Shown here piece after piece: positions 1 to 8,211 of a stretch of 22,129 nucleotides of DNA. Location: positions 1-22,129 of the forward strand of contig DXLM01000051.1 of the NCBI GenBank assembly GCA_019414725.1. Direction: 5' to 3'. Position 1 is the first letter of the stretch, and every line of letters starts with the position of its first letter. This stretch comes from Bacteroides sp. (GTDB taxonomy: Bacteria > Bacteroidota > Bacteroidia > Bacteroidales > Bacteroidaceae). The position numbers and the translations under genes were made by a program. The notes under the pieces are model-generated. The model was not told the DNA's origin. It ran no database searches and worked only from the letters and a program-made list of their open reading frames with translations.

Positions 1-2
1 TT

Positions 3-173
3 TTTTCGGCTCAGTTTGAAAACTTGGGGGAATTAGTTAAAAGCCTTATCTTTCCCGTGGGTGTGGATACGTTTCCCACGGAACTGTCCGGAAGGCTCCG
101 CCATGTCCTTTCTCCGGCGGAAGCGGTTCCGGAAACCCTCGCCGGGTACTTATGTTTTAGGAACATTTATTGA
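3..173 (+). CDS. 3' end of an unidentified open frame, or translated repeat
   Basis: The frame is open from the window edge and stops at TGA 171-173, giving about 56 residues ending in GYLCFRNIY. I recognise no domain. Two things favour a real gene end: the frame is uninterrupted, and a plus-strand terminator-like hairpin follows at 226-270. Against it, the DNA from 52 to 133 folds into two GC-rich hairpins, so the open frame may just be a by-product of a structured, GC-rich repeat. The start lies outside the window. It could be the tail of a real protein, a decayed gene, or non-coding. Confidence 0.3.
   Translation, partial: FSAQFENLGELVKSLIFPVGVDTFPTELSGRLRHVLSPAEAVPETLAGYLCFRNIY
52..133. 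repeat. Pair of GC-rich imperfect hairpins
   Basis: The first hairpin pairs TTCCCGTGGG (52-61) with CCCACGGAA (75-83), with one bulged C. The second pairs TCCGGAA (87-93) and the following CTCCGCC with GGCGGAAG (116-123) and TTCCGGA (127-133). The segment is clearly richer in G+C than the flanking AT-rich DNA. It resembles an interspersed fold-back element, but I cannot test copy number. Confidence 0.4.
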
Positions 174-225
174 ATATCCCTACTTTAAGTATAAATTAGT
201 TGGCTAATTTTATGATATTTATTGT

Positions 226-270
226 ATCTCCCACTTTCGAAGATCAGCGGGAGATGCACTTTTTCTTTTT
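226..270 (+). terminator. Putative Rho-independent terminator
   Basis: ATCTCCC (226-232) pairs with GGGAGAT (249-255) around a 16-base loop, followed by GCAC and a T-rich tract with runs of five T. It would end a plus-strand transcript entering from the left edge. The 7-bp stem with a longish loop is modest. Confidence 0.45.
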
Positions 271-345
271 CATTGAGCTGAAAAATCTTGCTGCTATGCT
301 AAGCATAATAATACAAAGGAGTTAGGAACAGTACAGTTCTCTTTC

Positions 346-1170
346 TTATTTATGTGTATAAGCTAGTGCTGCTCCCAATGCCGTGCGATACTCTGCATAT
401 TCAGGTATCCAAAAATGGCATTGGTACATTTCTTCCATAACTGGGAATATTTCTTTGCATTGTGGCATTTTGGTCAAATTACCTATTAGGACAAAATCTT
501 TAATGTGGCTATTCAGTGCTGCTAATATGACAGATTGTCCTATTGATTGTAATACCATATGAATGATTCCCGCTGCTACATCTTCCATAGAGGCGTTTGA
601 ACTTGCTTTGCCAAATGTGGAAGCGGTGGCATCCAGAGGCAGTCCAGGTAGAGGGGTATTGCAAATATCCTTGATTTGCAGATCAATATTTTCTATTACA
701 CCTTTTTCTGCCATCTTTACCACTTGATGAATATTCTGTGTTTTTAACAACAGGCGAGATAGTCCTTGAATGGTTCCTCCGCCAATACCTATACCACCTA
801 TGTGAGATATGTTTTTACCTCCTTCCACTTTTACAAAAGAGGTGCCGGTACCCATGCTTACTACAATAAGGTCTTGCAATTGGGAGTCATAGTGGGCTCC
901 AAGACCGTTTGCTAGAAACTCATCCGTATGATCAGTAGAGAGTCCATATAAGGGTTGGTTTACGTAAGCACTTCCCACTCCTGTCAACATGACTTTATCA
1001 ATGTCGTTTAAGCTGATTCCATTATCATATATGTATTTGCCGAAAGCACCGAATAACGAAGTGATAGGATCTTCGGCTTTTACAATCATAGGATGTTTTA
1101 TGCCTTCTTTATCCACACCTATTATCTTGGTGGTGCTTCCGCCTACGTCTATACCTATTACCATTCCCAT
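346..1170 (-). CDS. coaW: Type II pantothenate kinase (CoaW/Fumble family)
   Basis: 274 residues, close to the roughly 270-residue bacterial type II enzymes. It would phosphorylate pantothenate with ATP, the first step of CoA synthesis, in the cytosol. The ASKHA-fold signature is visible: phosphate-1 motif GIDVGGSTTK (residues 6-15), a second phosphate loop SMGTGTS (105-111), and the type II signature HIGGIGIGGGT then GLSRLL (123-141). E84 in the HTDEF segment fits the position of the family's catalytic acid. Type I and type III enzymes lack this layout. The start at 1170 gives M-G-M; the ATG two codons later (1164) is also possible. The 77-base gap to the upstream esterase-like gene holds a -7-like box, so it may have its own promoter. 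Another sugar or N-acyl kinase of this fold is less likely. Confidence 0.85.
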   Translation of the reverse strand: MGMVIGIDVGGSTTKIIGVDKEGIKHPMIVKAEDPITSLFGAFGKYIYDNGISLNDIDKVMLTGVGSAYVNQPLYGLSTDHTDEFLANGLGAHYDSQLQDLIVVSMGTGTSFVKVEGGKNISHIGGIGIGGGTIQGLSRLLLKTQNIHQVVKMAEKGVIENIDLQIKDICNTPLPGLPLDATASTFGKASSNASMEDVAAGIIHMVLQSIGQSVILAALNSHIKDFVLIGNLTKMPQCKEIFPVMEEMYQCHFWIPEYAEYRTALGAALAYTHK

Positions 1171-1199
1171 TGTTTTTCTTTGTTTATTTTAAAATAGTG

Positions 1200-1207
1200 C
1201 AAATATA
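1200..1207 (-). promoter_or_regulatory. -7 box upstream of the pantothenate kinase
   Basis: On the minus strand this reads TATATTTG, a full match to the Bacteroides -7 element TAnnTTTG, about 30 bases before the ATG. I see no good TTTG at the -33 position, so the call rests on one box. Confidence 0.35.
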
Positions 1208-1247
1208 CAGGAATTATCTAAGTGGCTATTCATATAGCTTGCAATAA

Positions 1248-3164
1248 TTACCAATTATCTGTTCGGAATGGAGCTACAGGCAGGCCTGATGCTCCGAATA
1301 AGGTACCATCAGTATGGTTGGCCCAATTGTATCTTACGGCTACAGGATGAGGTACATCGGGTGATTGTACAATTATTTCTTTCTTTTTTACAGTTACTGT
1401 TGCCGGATAAAAAATCCGATCTGTACCTGCGATTATAAATCCGCGTACTGGGTCGGGATGCAAGAATCCTTTTCCTAAGTTTTCAAAATGGATGCGAAGG
1501 GTATTTCCTTCGATGCTGTAGCCTTTATAAACCGGATATTGAGGCATTTTTCTTTTTCCGTAAGTTTGCTTTAAAGCTAACTGTGATAGGCGAAGACCTG
1601 TTTCCAGAGTACTTTGGAAGGTATTGCTTTTTTCTTTCCCAATATCGGTGGTTACCACCATGCCTGTATGATTCAAGTGTAAAGCCTGTGCTTGTGCTTC
1701 ACGCATGGCCGCCCAGTCTGAATCATCTTGTGCTTCTTCTTTTTTCTCATGATTGGGCAGTTGCACAAAGTAGAAAGGCATTTGTGGTTTTTGCCATTTA
1801 TCGCGCCAGTCGGCTATCAATGACATGAATAAGTCTGCATATTCATCGCTGCTTTCCAAATTACTCTTTCCTTGATACCATATAACACCTTGAAGAGGGA
1901 AAGAGGTAAGCGGATGTATCATTGCATTGAATAATCCTGTGGGATACTTAGGGTTACTTTCTGGTGAAATGGGTACAGGGGGGATTCCACTTAATGAGAG
2001 ACCGGATAGGTATTTCCATTCTCCTGCCAATGAGATAGGATCTTTGCCTTTTACACTCAGCTTCATGTCTTCTGGACGGCCATATATTCCTCCTTTGCTT
2101 TTGTAATTGGTCACACGTATGGTCAGTACAGCTTTTCCGCGTTTTACCAGCTTATAGGGAATTGTGTAACAGTGGGACGCATCGGCTTTCGTGTTTCGTC
2201 CTATTTCAGTCCCGTTATAATATACGATGCTTTCATCGGCAATGTTCCCTAAATTTATTGTGACATTTTTTCTAGTCCAGTTACGTGGAATATCTATCGT
2301 TTTTCTGAACCACACTACTCCATCGAAGTCTTTCATTCCCTTATCTTCCCAGTATCCCGGAAGTTCCATTGTTTTCCAGTTCTCATCCGAATAATCAGGT
2401 TCCGCCCATACTTGGTGGTCATCGCACCATCCCATATCGTGTTCGTAAAGAGCTTGATACCACTCTTCTCTTTGACGGGCATATTCTGCTTCTATTTTTT
2501 CAGGATTGAACCCCAAGGATTCAAGCATTTCAGTTTCTTTGTTGTAACTTGGCAGGTTTTCTAACGCATCATAACTGGCCCATGCTTCTGCAGGAGTATC
2601 TTTCCAGGTGCAACTTATTATACCTATGGGTACTTTCAGTTTTTTTTGTAACTGACTGGCAAAAAAATATCCGATTGCAGGGAGTCCGGTTATGGTTTCA
2701 GAGGTACATTCTTTCCAACCTTCTTGTGTAGCATGCAAATCTTTCTTGGGAACTAAAGAGATTTCTTTTTTTGTCTGAAACAGACGGATATAAGGTTGGG
2801 AGGGTATATCTATGGGAGTTTCTGTTTCACATTCTCCTGTATACAACCATATTTCGCCAATCAGAATATTTTGCAGTATGTGCTCCTCCCCGTCCGAAAT
2901 GATAATTTCATAAGGACCTCCGGCAGATGGGGTAGGAACTTCTATTTTCCAATTTCCTTCTTTGTCAGGTGATGTCGTATAGGGATGCTTATTCCATCCC
3001 GTTTTTATTATCACTTCTTTTTTTGTAGATGAATGGCCATGAAAAATGACATTCGATTTTTGTTGTAATACCATATTGTCTGTGAATAATGCAGGCAGTG
3101 TTACTTTGGCCTCTGCCATACAAAATGCCATTAACATTCCCAATAAGATCATTTGTTTTTTCAT
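1248..3164 (-). CDS. Sialate O-acetylesterase-like secreted protein with degraded active site
   Basis: 638 residues from ATG 3164. That start gives a signal peptide (MKKQ, then a hydrophobic stretch to about residue 19). The open frame continues upstream to 3305, but this runs into the PAP2 gene and would put 47 unrelated residues before the signal. The fold is the SASA/DUF303 family: an N-terminal beta domain starting LPALFTDNMVLQQ, an SGNH-like hydrolase core, an inserted galactose-binding/GH2-like beta-sandwich (about 255-370, including VVWFRKTIDIP), and the typical C-terminal end NWANHTDGTLFGASGLPVAPFRT. The usual GQSNM nucleophile motif reads GECET (110-114), the WGGT block reads WKDT (187-190), GESN reads GKSN (432-435), and the IHP histidine region reads NTF (514-516). 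Esterase activity is therefore doubtful; a carbohydrate-binding or altered role is possible. It lies 37 bases after the PAP2 gene, probably in one operon. Confidence 0.85.
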   Translation of the reverse strand: MKKQMILLGMLMAFCMAEAKVTLPALFTDNMVLQQKSNVIFHGHSSTKKEVIIKTGWNKHPYTTSPDKEGNWKIEVPTPSAGGPYEIIISDGEEHILQNILIGEIWLYTGECETETPIDIPSQPYIRLFQTKKEISLVPKKDLHATQEGWKECTSETITGLPAIGYFFASQLQKKLKVPIGIISCTWKDTPAEAWASYDALENLPSYNKETEMLESLGFNPEKIEAEYARQREEWYQALYEHDMGWCDDHQVWAEPDYSDENWKTMELPGYWEDKGMKDFDGVVWFRKTIDIPRNWTRKNVTINLGNIADESIVYYNGTEIGRNTKADASHCYTIPYKLVKRGKAVLTIRVTNYKSKGGIYGRPEDMKLSVKGKDPISLAGEWKYLSGLSLSGIPPVPISPESNPKYPTGLFNAMIHPLTSFPLQGVIWYQGKSNLESSDEYADLFMSLIADWRDKWQKPQMPFYFVQLPNHEKKEEAQDDSDWAAMREAQAQALHLNHTGMVVTTDIGKEKSNTFQSTLETGLRLSQLALKQTYGKRKMPQYPVYKGYSIEGNTLRIHFENLGKGFLHPDPVRGFIIAGTDRIFYPATVTVKKKEIIVQSPDVPHPVAVRYNWANHTDGTLFGASGLPVAPFRTDNW

Positions 3165-3201
3165 AAGTGCCAAGTTTGTTGTGTTATTAAGTTTATAGTA
3201 T

Positions 3202-3819
3202 TTATTTATGTTGTATAAGTCCCCGGTCTTTGAATATGAGTTGTACCAGGCGGAAAGCCAAATCAGTAAGCAATATTCCCAAGGCCGCACCAATGATGAC
3301 ATCAAACAGCCAGTGACGGTTATTCAGAATGCGGGTAAACCCTGTAACTATAGCTGCTGCGTATGCTACTAATCCTACCCAATATCCTTTGAATCCATAT
3401 TCCTTATACAATAGGGTAGCTGCCATAAACGCTGCTGCCGTATGTCCGGAAGGAAAAGAGAAATAATTTGTGGCATCCGGGCGAAGCACCCCTGTGGTGA
3501 GTTTTAATCCATTTACTACCAGCTGCGTCAGTACGACTGACAAGACTATGAAAGTGAACAGTCGTTTCCATCCGAAATTACCTCTTATTCCTCCCAATTT
3601 CAGTCCGAATAGAAGTATGAGTGGAAAAAGTTGCAGATAATTGTCATAAGTTTGATGGAAAGCCGGAGCATGTACATTACGCAAATTACGTATGTATAGA
3701 TTTGCATTTTCGAAAAAATGGGAGAATGTCCCGCTTCCGTCTTGCAAATACACTGCAATAACAAGTAATACAGCTACGTAAAACGTGATGATTGCCATCA
3801 TTTTAATTTTTCCTATCAT
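3202..3819 (-). CDS. PAP2-family membrane phosphatase
   Basis: 205 residues with about five hydrophobic segments, the first at residues 8-24. All three PAP2 motifs are present: K-x6-RP (K106 to P114), PSGH (123-126, H126 the proton donor), and R163-x5-H169-x3-D173, with H169 the nucleophile. The usual Ser before R163 is Thr. Such enzymes remove phosphate from lipid substrates (undecaprenyl-diphosphate, phosphatidate or PGP, or lipid A) at the outer face of the inner membrane. The sequence does not tell which. The gene lies 106 bases after the hybrid sensor and 37 bases before the esterase-like gene on the same strand, but I see no shared glycan pathway. An LpxE/LpxF-type lipid A phosphatase is one option. 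Confidence 0.85.
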   Translation of the reverse strand: MIGKIKMMAIITFYVAVLLVIAVYLQDGSGTFSHFFENANLYIRNLRNVHAPAFHQTYDNYLQLFPLILLFGLKLGGIRGNFGWKRLFTFIVLSVVLTQLVVNGLKLTTGVLRPDATNYFSFPSGHTAAAFMAATLLYKEYGFKGYWVGLVAYAAAIVTGFTRILNNRHWLFDVIIGAALGILLTDLAFRLVQLIFKDRGLIQHK

Positions 3820-3925
3820 AAGTCAGTTTATTCTACGGATGAATGCCCCGAAAGTACTCATTTTCTCTTTTATCTGTTAATGCGTTAATGATAAATTTTG
3901 TTCAAAATAAGTTTCTTTAGGAATC

Positions 3926-6900
3926 TTATGGTTTAGTCGGTTCTTCCTTCATTTCTCCCTTGCTATATCCGCTAGGACTTATTTTATAGTATTTTTTGAA
4001 TACCTCGCGGAAATATTTTACATCATTAAACCCGGTCATATCTGATATTTCGGATATATTATACTGTCCTTCGGATAGTAATTGCGCTGCCCGTTTCAGC
4101 CGGATCAGGCGGATATAGTCTGCCGGAGCTTGGTCTGTCAATGCTTTTAGTTTATTGTAGAAACTGGAACGGCTCATATTTTGTGAAGCACAGAGTGACT
4201 CCACGTTGAAACCTGAATTGTCTAGATTTTCAGTTATTGTTTCTTTTACTGCTTCCAGGAACTGTTGATCCAATGTGTTGCTATAATTTATGGAAATGCT
4301 GTCATTGTGTAGTTCCATTTCTGCATATTTGCTACGAAGTAGTGCACGGTTAGTCAGTATATTGGCTATGGATGCTTTTAGTATTCCTATGTTAAAAGGT
4401 TTTATCAGGTATTTGTCCGCACCTGTTTCCAACCCTTCAACGATATTCTTTTCGTCATTTAATGCTGTTAGCAGAATTACAGGGATATGAGACGTCAGTA
4501 TATTATTCTTGATAGCAGAACACAATTCGTCCCCCCGCATTTCGGGCATCATAATGTCCGATAATACTAAATCAGGCTTAAATTCGGGGATGATTTTTAA
4601 GGCTTCTTTTCCATTGGTACATGTTTCCACTTGATAAGCTTCGGATAAAGTATGAGACAGATATTCGCGTAGATCGTCATGGTCTTCCACAACCAGGATG
4701 CGCTGTGCATTTTGAACATGCTGCCGATACTGATCTTTATAAGTGTGGGGAGAGACTGCACTAGGGGATACTGGTACCACGTTTTCTTGTTGTACCGTTT
4801 CTGTCGGAACCTGTTGACTTCGGAATTGTTTTTGGGGGAAGATAACCTTTACGCGGGTGCCTTTATTCTCTACGCTTTCTATGCTGATCTTTCCTTTATG
4901 AATACGTACCAGTTTCCACACTAACATCAGTCCGATTCCACTGCCTGTAATTTTTGCATTGATGGCATTGCTGCCCCTGAAGTGTAACTTAAATAACTTT
5001 TTCTGTTCTTTGGCAGGAATCCCGATGCCCGTGTCCGTAATCTCCAGACTCCAGTTGTCCTTGTCATGGCGGGTGATAATGTGTACCTCACCGTGGGCGG
5101 GAGTATATTTGATGGCATTTGAAATCAGATTTTTTGTGATCGAGTCCATCTTTTCTTTGTCGAACCATACATTTTGATATTCAAAGTTGCTTTTGTAGTC
5201 GAGTTTGATCTGTTTGGCTTCTGCATAACTATAAAAGGCATGGTATATTCCTTCCATATAGGTATTAAGTTCGTGTTCCGATATACGAAGGGAGGAGGAG
5301 TACACATTGGCTTTGCTGAAGTTTATCAGATTGGTGGTGAGGCGTATCAAAGTGTCCACGTTCTTCATGGCTGTAAGCATATTGGCCTGACTTTCTTCAC
5401 TTAAATTTTCTTTTTGTTGAATTTCTTCCAAAGGTGCCTTTATCAGTGTCAGCGGAGTACGGATATCATGCGCTGTATTGATAAAGAACCGAGTTCTTTC
5501 ATCCGAGGCCTTTTTTTCTCTGCGCATGGAATGAAGGCGGAAAATGACGTATGTTGCTAAAATGATAGTCAGGACATAAATACAAATAGCCCAAAAACTG
5601 AGCCACACGGGATGTGCTACAGTTATTTTCAATATCCGCTCCTGCAACACGTGTTTATTATCCTCTTTGGAAACGGAACGTACACGCAGTGTATAGGTGC
5701 CGGGAGCAACATTAGTAAATCGGATAGTTCCTTCGTCACTGGGAGTAGTCCAGCCATCGTAGAATCCTTCCAACTGCCAGGTATATAGTATGTCCGACGG
5801 ATAATCGTAATTGATAGAGGATACTCGGATGGAAAATGTATTTTGCATATATTTCAGATTCAATTTCTCTATTTGGTCGATATCTTTAGTCAGAGGAGAG
5901 TTTGGATCATTGGGATATACAGTTTGGTAGAAAATACGGAAATCGCTGAATATCATATGTGAATCTCCTGTTTTGGGCATCTCTATGTTTGGGGGGAATT
6001 CCAGTGCACCGTCTGTACTTCCGAATACGGTGTTCCCATTGGCACGTAGTACGCCGGAGCCGGCATTGAAACAGGTGGACATCAACCCTTGTCCGCGAGT
6101 CCAGTTGCGGAACTGGCGGTTGGTAGGCGAGAAAATACTGATACCATTTTCGGTACTCATCAAGATATTCCCGTCTTTTGTGGGTAGAATAACATAAATG
6201 CTGTTTGATACTAACGGGCTGTTTCCTGTATGGTAATGGGCGCTGATTGATTCTTTTACCGGATCATAAGTAAATAGTCCGGAACCACTGGTGCCAATGT
6301 AGAGTAAACCATTGTCTTCTTGGTGTAACGTATAAATGTAGGTTGCTCCACCGGGCAGAGGTATTTCATGGTATTTGCCCGAATTCCGGTCCAGTAGAAA
6401 AAGATTGGTGGAGGTACCTATCCACATAGATGTACTGTCCTTTTCTTCAATGGCAGTAACAGAACCTAGTCCGGGATAAAGACGTCCTTGGCGTGTCTTC
6501 AGATTAAAGCATTTCAGATTATAATATCCTCCGGACCATATACACCCGTATCTGTCCTTTTTAATGTCGCGTATGTATTTGTCGGCACGTACATTCAGAT
6601 GGAAGGATTGGGCAGGGGTGAGGTATTCTATGTTCCCGTTTTTCTTGGTAATCTGGAAAATGCCCGATGCATATCCTCCCGCCCATATAATACCCGGAGA
6701 GACTTCGCATAAAGTAATAAAAATGCGGTTCTGATTTTTTAGTCCGTGATTGAAAGAGCTTAGGAAAGAACGCCATTGCTTTTGTTTTGAATCGTATAAG
6801 CTGATGCCGTTGCTTGTTCCAAACCACAGATCCCCGTCACTGTCTTCTATAATGGAGTTTACTTGGTTGTTTACTAGTGACTGCCGGTTGCCAATAGAGT

Positions 6901-7915
6901 GCTTTATCCAGTTGTAGTTGGTATATTGGTTATTGCGGACGGTAATTCCCGTAGGATAGTTGGACAGCCAGATACGCTGCTCGTTGTCTACATATACATC
7001 ATTGATAATGTTTCCATCCATTTCGTTGTAACTACCATAGTTTGCAATGATATAAGGATCTGTTTCATAGGTGTCTATGTTTAACTTGTGTACTCCTGCT
7101 CCTTCAGTGGCTACTAATAATTCCTTTGTGTTCAAAGGACTGATCCGTGTAATATTCACATCTGTCAGTTCTACTTCGGGACGTACAATTTTCTGGCTGT
7201 TCAAGTCATATATATAGACTCCCTTTTCAAAAGTGCCTATAAATAGTTTGTTGGCTGTACGGTGTAGATATAATTCATGTACGTGCATATCCATCATTCC
7301 CAGTTTGCCGCAGGAGAGCTCTTTTAAATTCCCGTTTTCCAGTTTTGCCAGATAGATTCTTTTGTCTGTACCTATAAAGAAATGTTCACTGTTTATCTGT
7401 TCTATGCAGGTGATATTTCCCAGTCGGTTAGAGATTTGTTGCTTTTGTCCGGATTCTATGTTAAAAAGGTGGATAGCCGATTTGCCGCACAGCCATACGT
7501 TATCCTCCTGGTCTATGTAACTATATCTCACGAAAGCATGGTAGTCCTTATTCCAGTAATTGTACATATTGTATATCTGTACAAAACGGTCGTGGCCTGA
7601 ATCATAACGAAAAATTCTGCCTTGTTTTCCTGTGACCAGTAGTGTACCTGTTTTATCTAAAAAAGTCCAGTTTATATTCAATAACGGGTCTAGTTCCCTG
7701 TTACCTTCTCTTAATTTATAATGTTTTATTTCTTTTCCGTTATATTGGTCTATCCCCACATGAGTAAGGAACCACATATATCCACGAGCATCTTTCTGAA
7801 TTTTGTATATTTTCTGATTGCTTAGTCCTTCTTCTATGCCAATGTATTTATAAGTCTGCGATGAGACGGTTAATGACAATAGTAAAAAAATGAGACTTGT
7901 GATAGTAGCTTTCAT
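3926..7915 (-). CDS. Hybrid two-component system sensor/regulator (HTCS)
   Basis: 1329 residues, the usual size of Bacteroides HTCS proteins that sense glycan fragments in the periplasm and switch on transcription. In order: signal sequence (1-19); two sets of propeller repeats (about 25-660) with blades such as GDLWFGTSNGISLYD and LYIGTSGSGLFTYD; a Y_Y_Y domain (about 695-766); a transmembrane helix (about 771-793); HisKA with phospho-acceptor H816 in AHDIRTPL; HATPase with N929/N933, DTGIG (961-965) and GSGIGL (991-996); a receiver with D1078, phospho-acceptor D1120 in LSDIMMP, T1150 and K1172; and an AraC-type DNA-binding domain (about 1236-1320). All key catalytic residues are intact. No SusC/SusD genes lie nearby, so its regulon is not obvious; the divergent NigD-like gene is one candidate target. 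Confidence 0.95.
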   Translation of the reverse strand: MKATITSLIFLLLSLTVSSQTYKYIGIEEGLSNQKIYKIQKDARGYMWFLTHVGIDQYNGKEIKHYKLREGNRELDPLLNINWTFLDKTGTLLVTGKQGRIFRYDSGHDRFVQIYNMYNYWNKDYHAFVRYSYIDQEDNVWLCGKSAIHLFNIESGQKQQISNRLGNITCIEQINSEHFFIGTDKRIYLAKLENGNLKELSCGKLGMMDMHVHELYLHRTANKLFIGTFEKGVYIYDLNSQKIVRPEVELTDVNITRISPLNTKELLVATEGAGVHKLNIDTYETDPYIIANYGSYNEMDGNIINDVYVDNEQRIWLSNYPTGITVRNNQYTNYNWIKHSIGNRQSLVNNQVNSIIEDSDGDLWFGTSNGISLYDSKQKQWRSFLSSFNHGLKNQNRIFITLCEVSPGIIWAGGYASGIFQITKKNGNIEYLTPAQSFHLNVRADKYIRDIKKDRYGCIWSGGYYNLKCFNLKTRQGRLYPGLGSVTAIEEKDSTSMWIGTSTNLFLLDRNSGKYHEIPLPGGATYIYTLHQEDNGLLYIGTSGSGLFTYDPVKESISAHYHTGNSPLVSNSIYVILPTKDGNILMSTENGISIFSPTNRQFRNWTRGQGLMSTCFNAGSGVLRANGNTVFGSTDGALEFPPNIEMPKTGDSHMIFSDFRIFYQTVYPNDPNSPLTKDIDQIEKLNLKYMQNTFSIRVSSINYDYPSDILYTWQLEGFYDGWTTPSDEGTIRFTNVAPGTYTLRVRSVSKEDNKHVLQERILKITVAHPVWLSFWAICIYVLTIILATYVIFRLHSMRREKKASDERTRFFINTAHDIRTPLTLIKAPLEEIQQKENLSEESQANMLTAMKNVDTLIRLTTNLINFSKANVYSSSLRISEHELNTYMEGIYHAFYSYAEAKQIKLDYKSNFEYQNVWFDKEKMDSITKNLISNAIKYTPAHGEVHIITRHDKDNWSLEITDTGIGIPAKEQKKLFKLHFRGSNAINAKITGSGIGLMLVWKLVRIHKGKISIESVENKGTRVKVIFPQKQFRSQQVPTETVQQENVVPVSPSAVSPHTYKDQYRQHVQNAQRILVVEDHDDLREYLSHTLSEAYQVETCTNGKEALKIIPEFKPDLVLSDIMMPEMRGDELCSAIKNNILTSHIPVILLTALNDEKNIVEGLETGADKYLIKPFNIGILKASIANILTNRALLRSKYAEMELHNDSISINYSNTLDQQFLEAVKETITENLDNSGFNVESLCASQNMSRSSFYNKLKALTDQAPADYIRLIRLKRAAQLLSEGQYNISEISDMTGFNDVKYFREVFKKYYKISPSGYSKGEMKEEPTKP

Positions 7916-7959
7916 AAAACTCTTTATTCTAAATCTTTTCTTTTTTCAAAAAACAGTAA

Positions 7960-7967
7960 CAAAATTA
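7960..7967 (-). promoter_or_regulatory. -7 box for the HTCS gene
   Basis: The minus strand reads TAATTTTG, a perfect TAnnTTTG, 44 bases before the HTCS ATG. No clear TTTG sits 19-21 bases upstream. The whole 296-base gap between the HTCS and NigD-like genes (7916-8211) holds only this box, the plus-strand promoter at 8082-8113 and AT-rich DNA. Confidence 0.35.
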
Positions 7968-8081
7968 AGATAAAAAAATCATAGGATTAGTAATTTGAGA
8001 TGAGCTAAATTTCGGTAAAATTATCCCTTTATTCGCCTATGGCTCGCTTGTGTGAATATAAGAAATATAAATGGAAGAAGG

Positions 8082-8113
8082 TTTGTAACATAACTGTCAG
8101 ATGATTATGTTTT
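8082..8113 (+). promoter_or_regulatory. Bacteroides-type promoter of the NigD-like gene
   Basis: TTTG (8082-8085), 20 bases, then TATGTTTT (8106-8113), which matches TAnnTTTG except for the last base. Transcription would start near 8120 and leave a leader of about 90 bases before the ATG at 8212. Confidence 0.45.
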
Positions 8114-8211
8114 CTTAACAAAACTTCGTGCAGCATTATGGTATGGCCTGCATTTCTTTCAATAGAAAGGACTTATAAACTAGAATAATTAACTAAGTAA
8201 AGAAAAGCACA

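Noticed and set aside
295..307. Palindrome TATGCT-A-AGCATA downstream of the pantothenate kinase gene
   Set aside because: The stem is short, no T tract follows on the minus strand, and 13-base palindromes are expected by chance in AT-rich DNA.
3165..3305. N-terminal extension of the esterase-like frame by 47 codons
   Set aside because: It overlaps the PAP2 coding sequence in another frame and would bury a clear signal peptide at residue 48.
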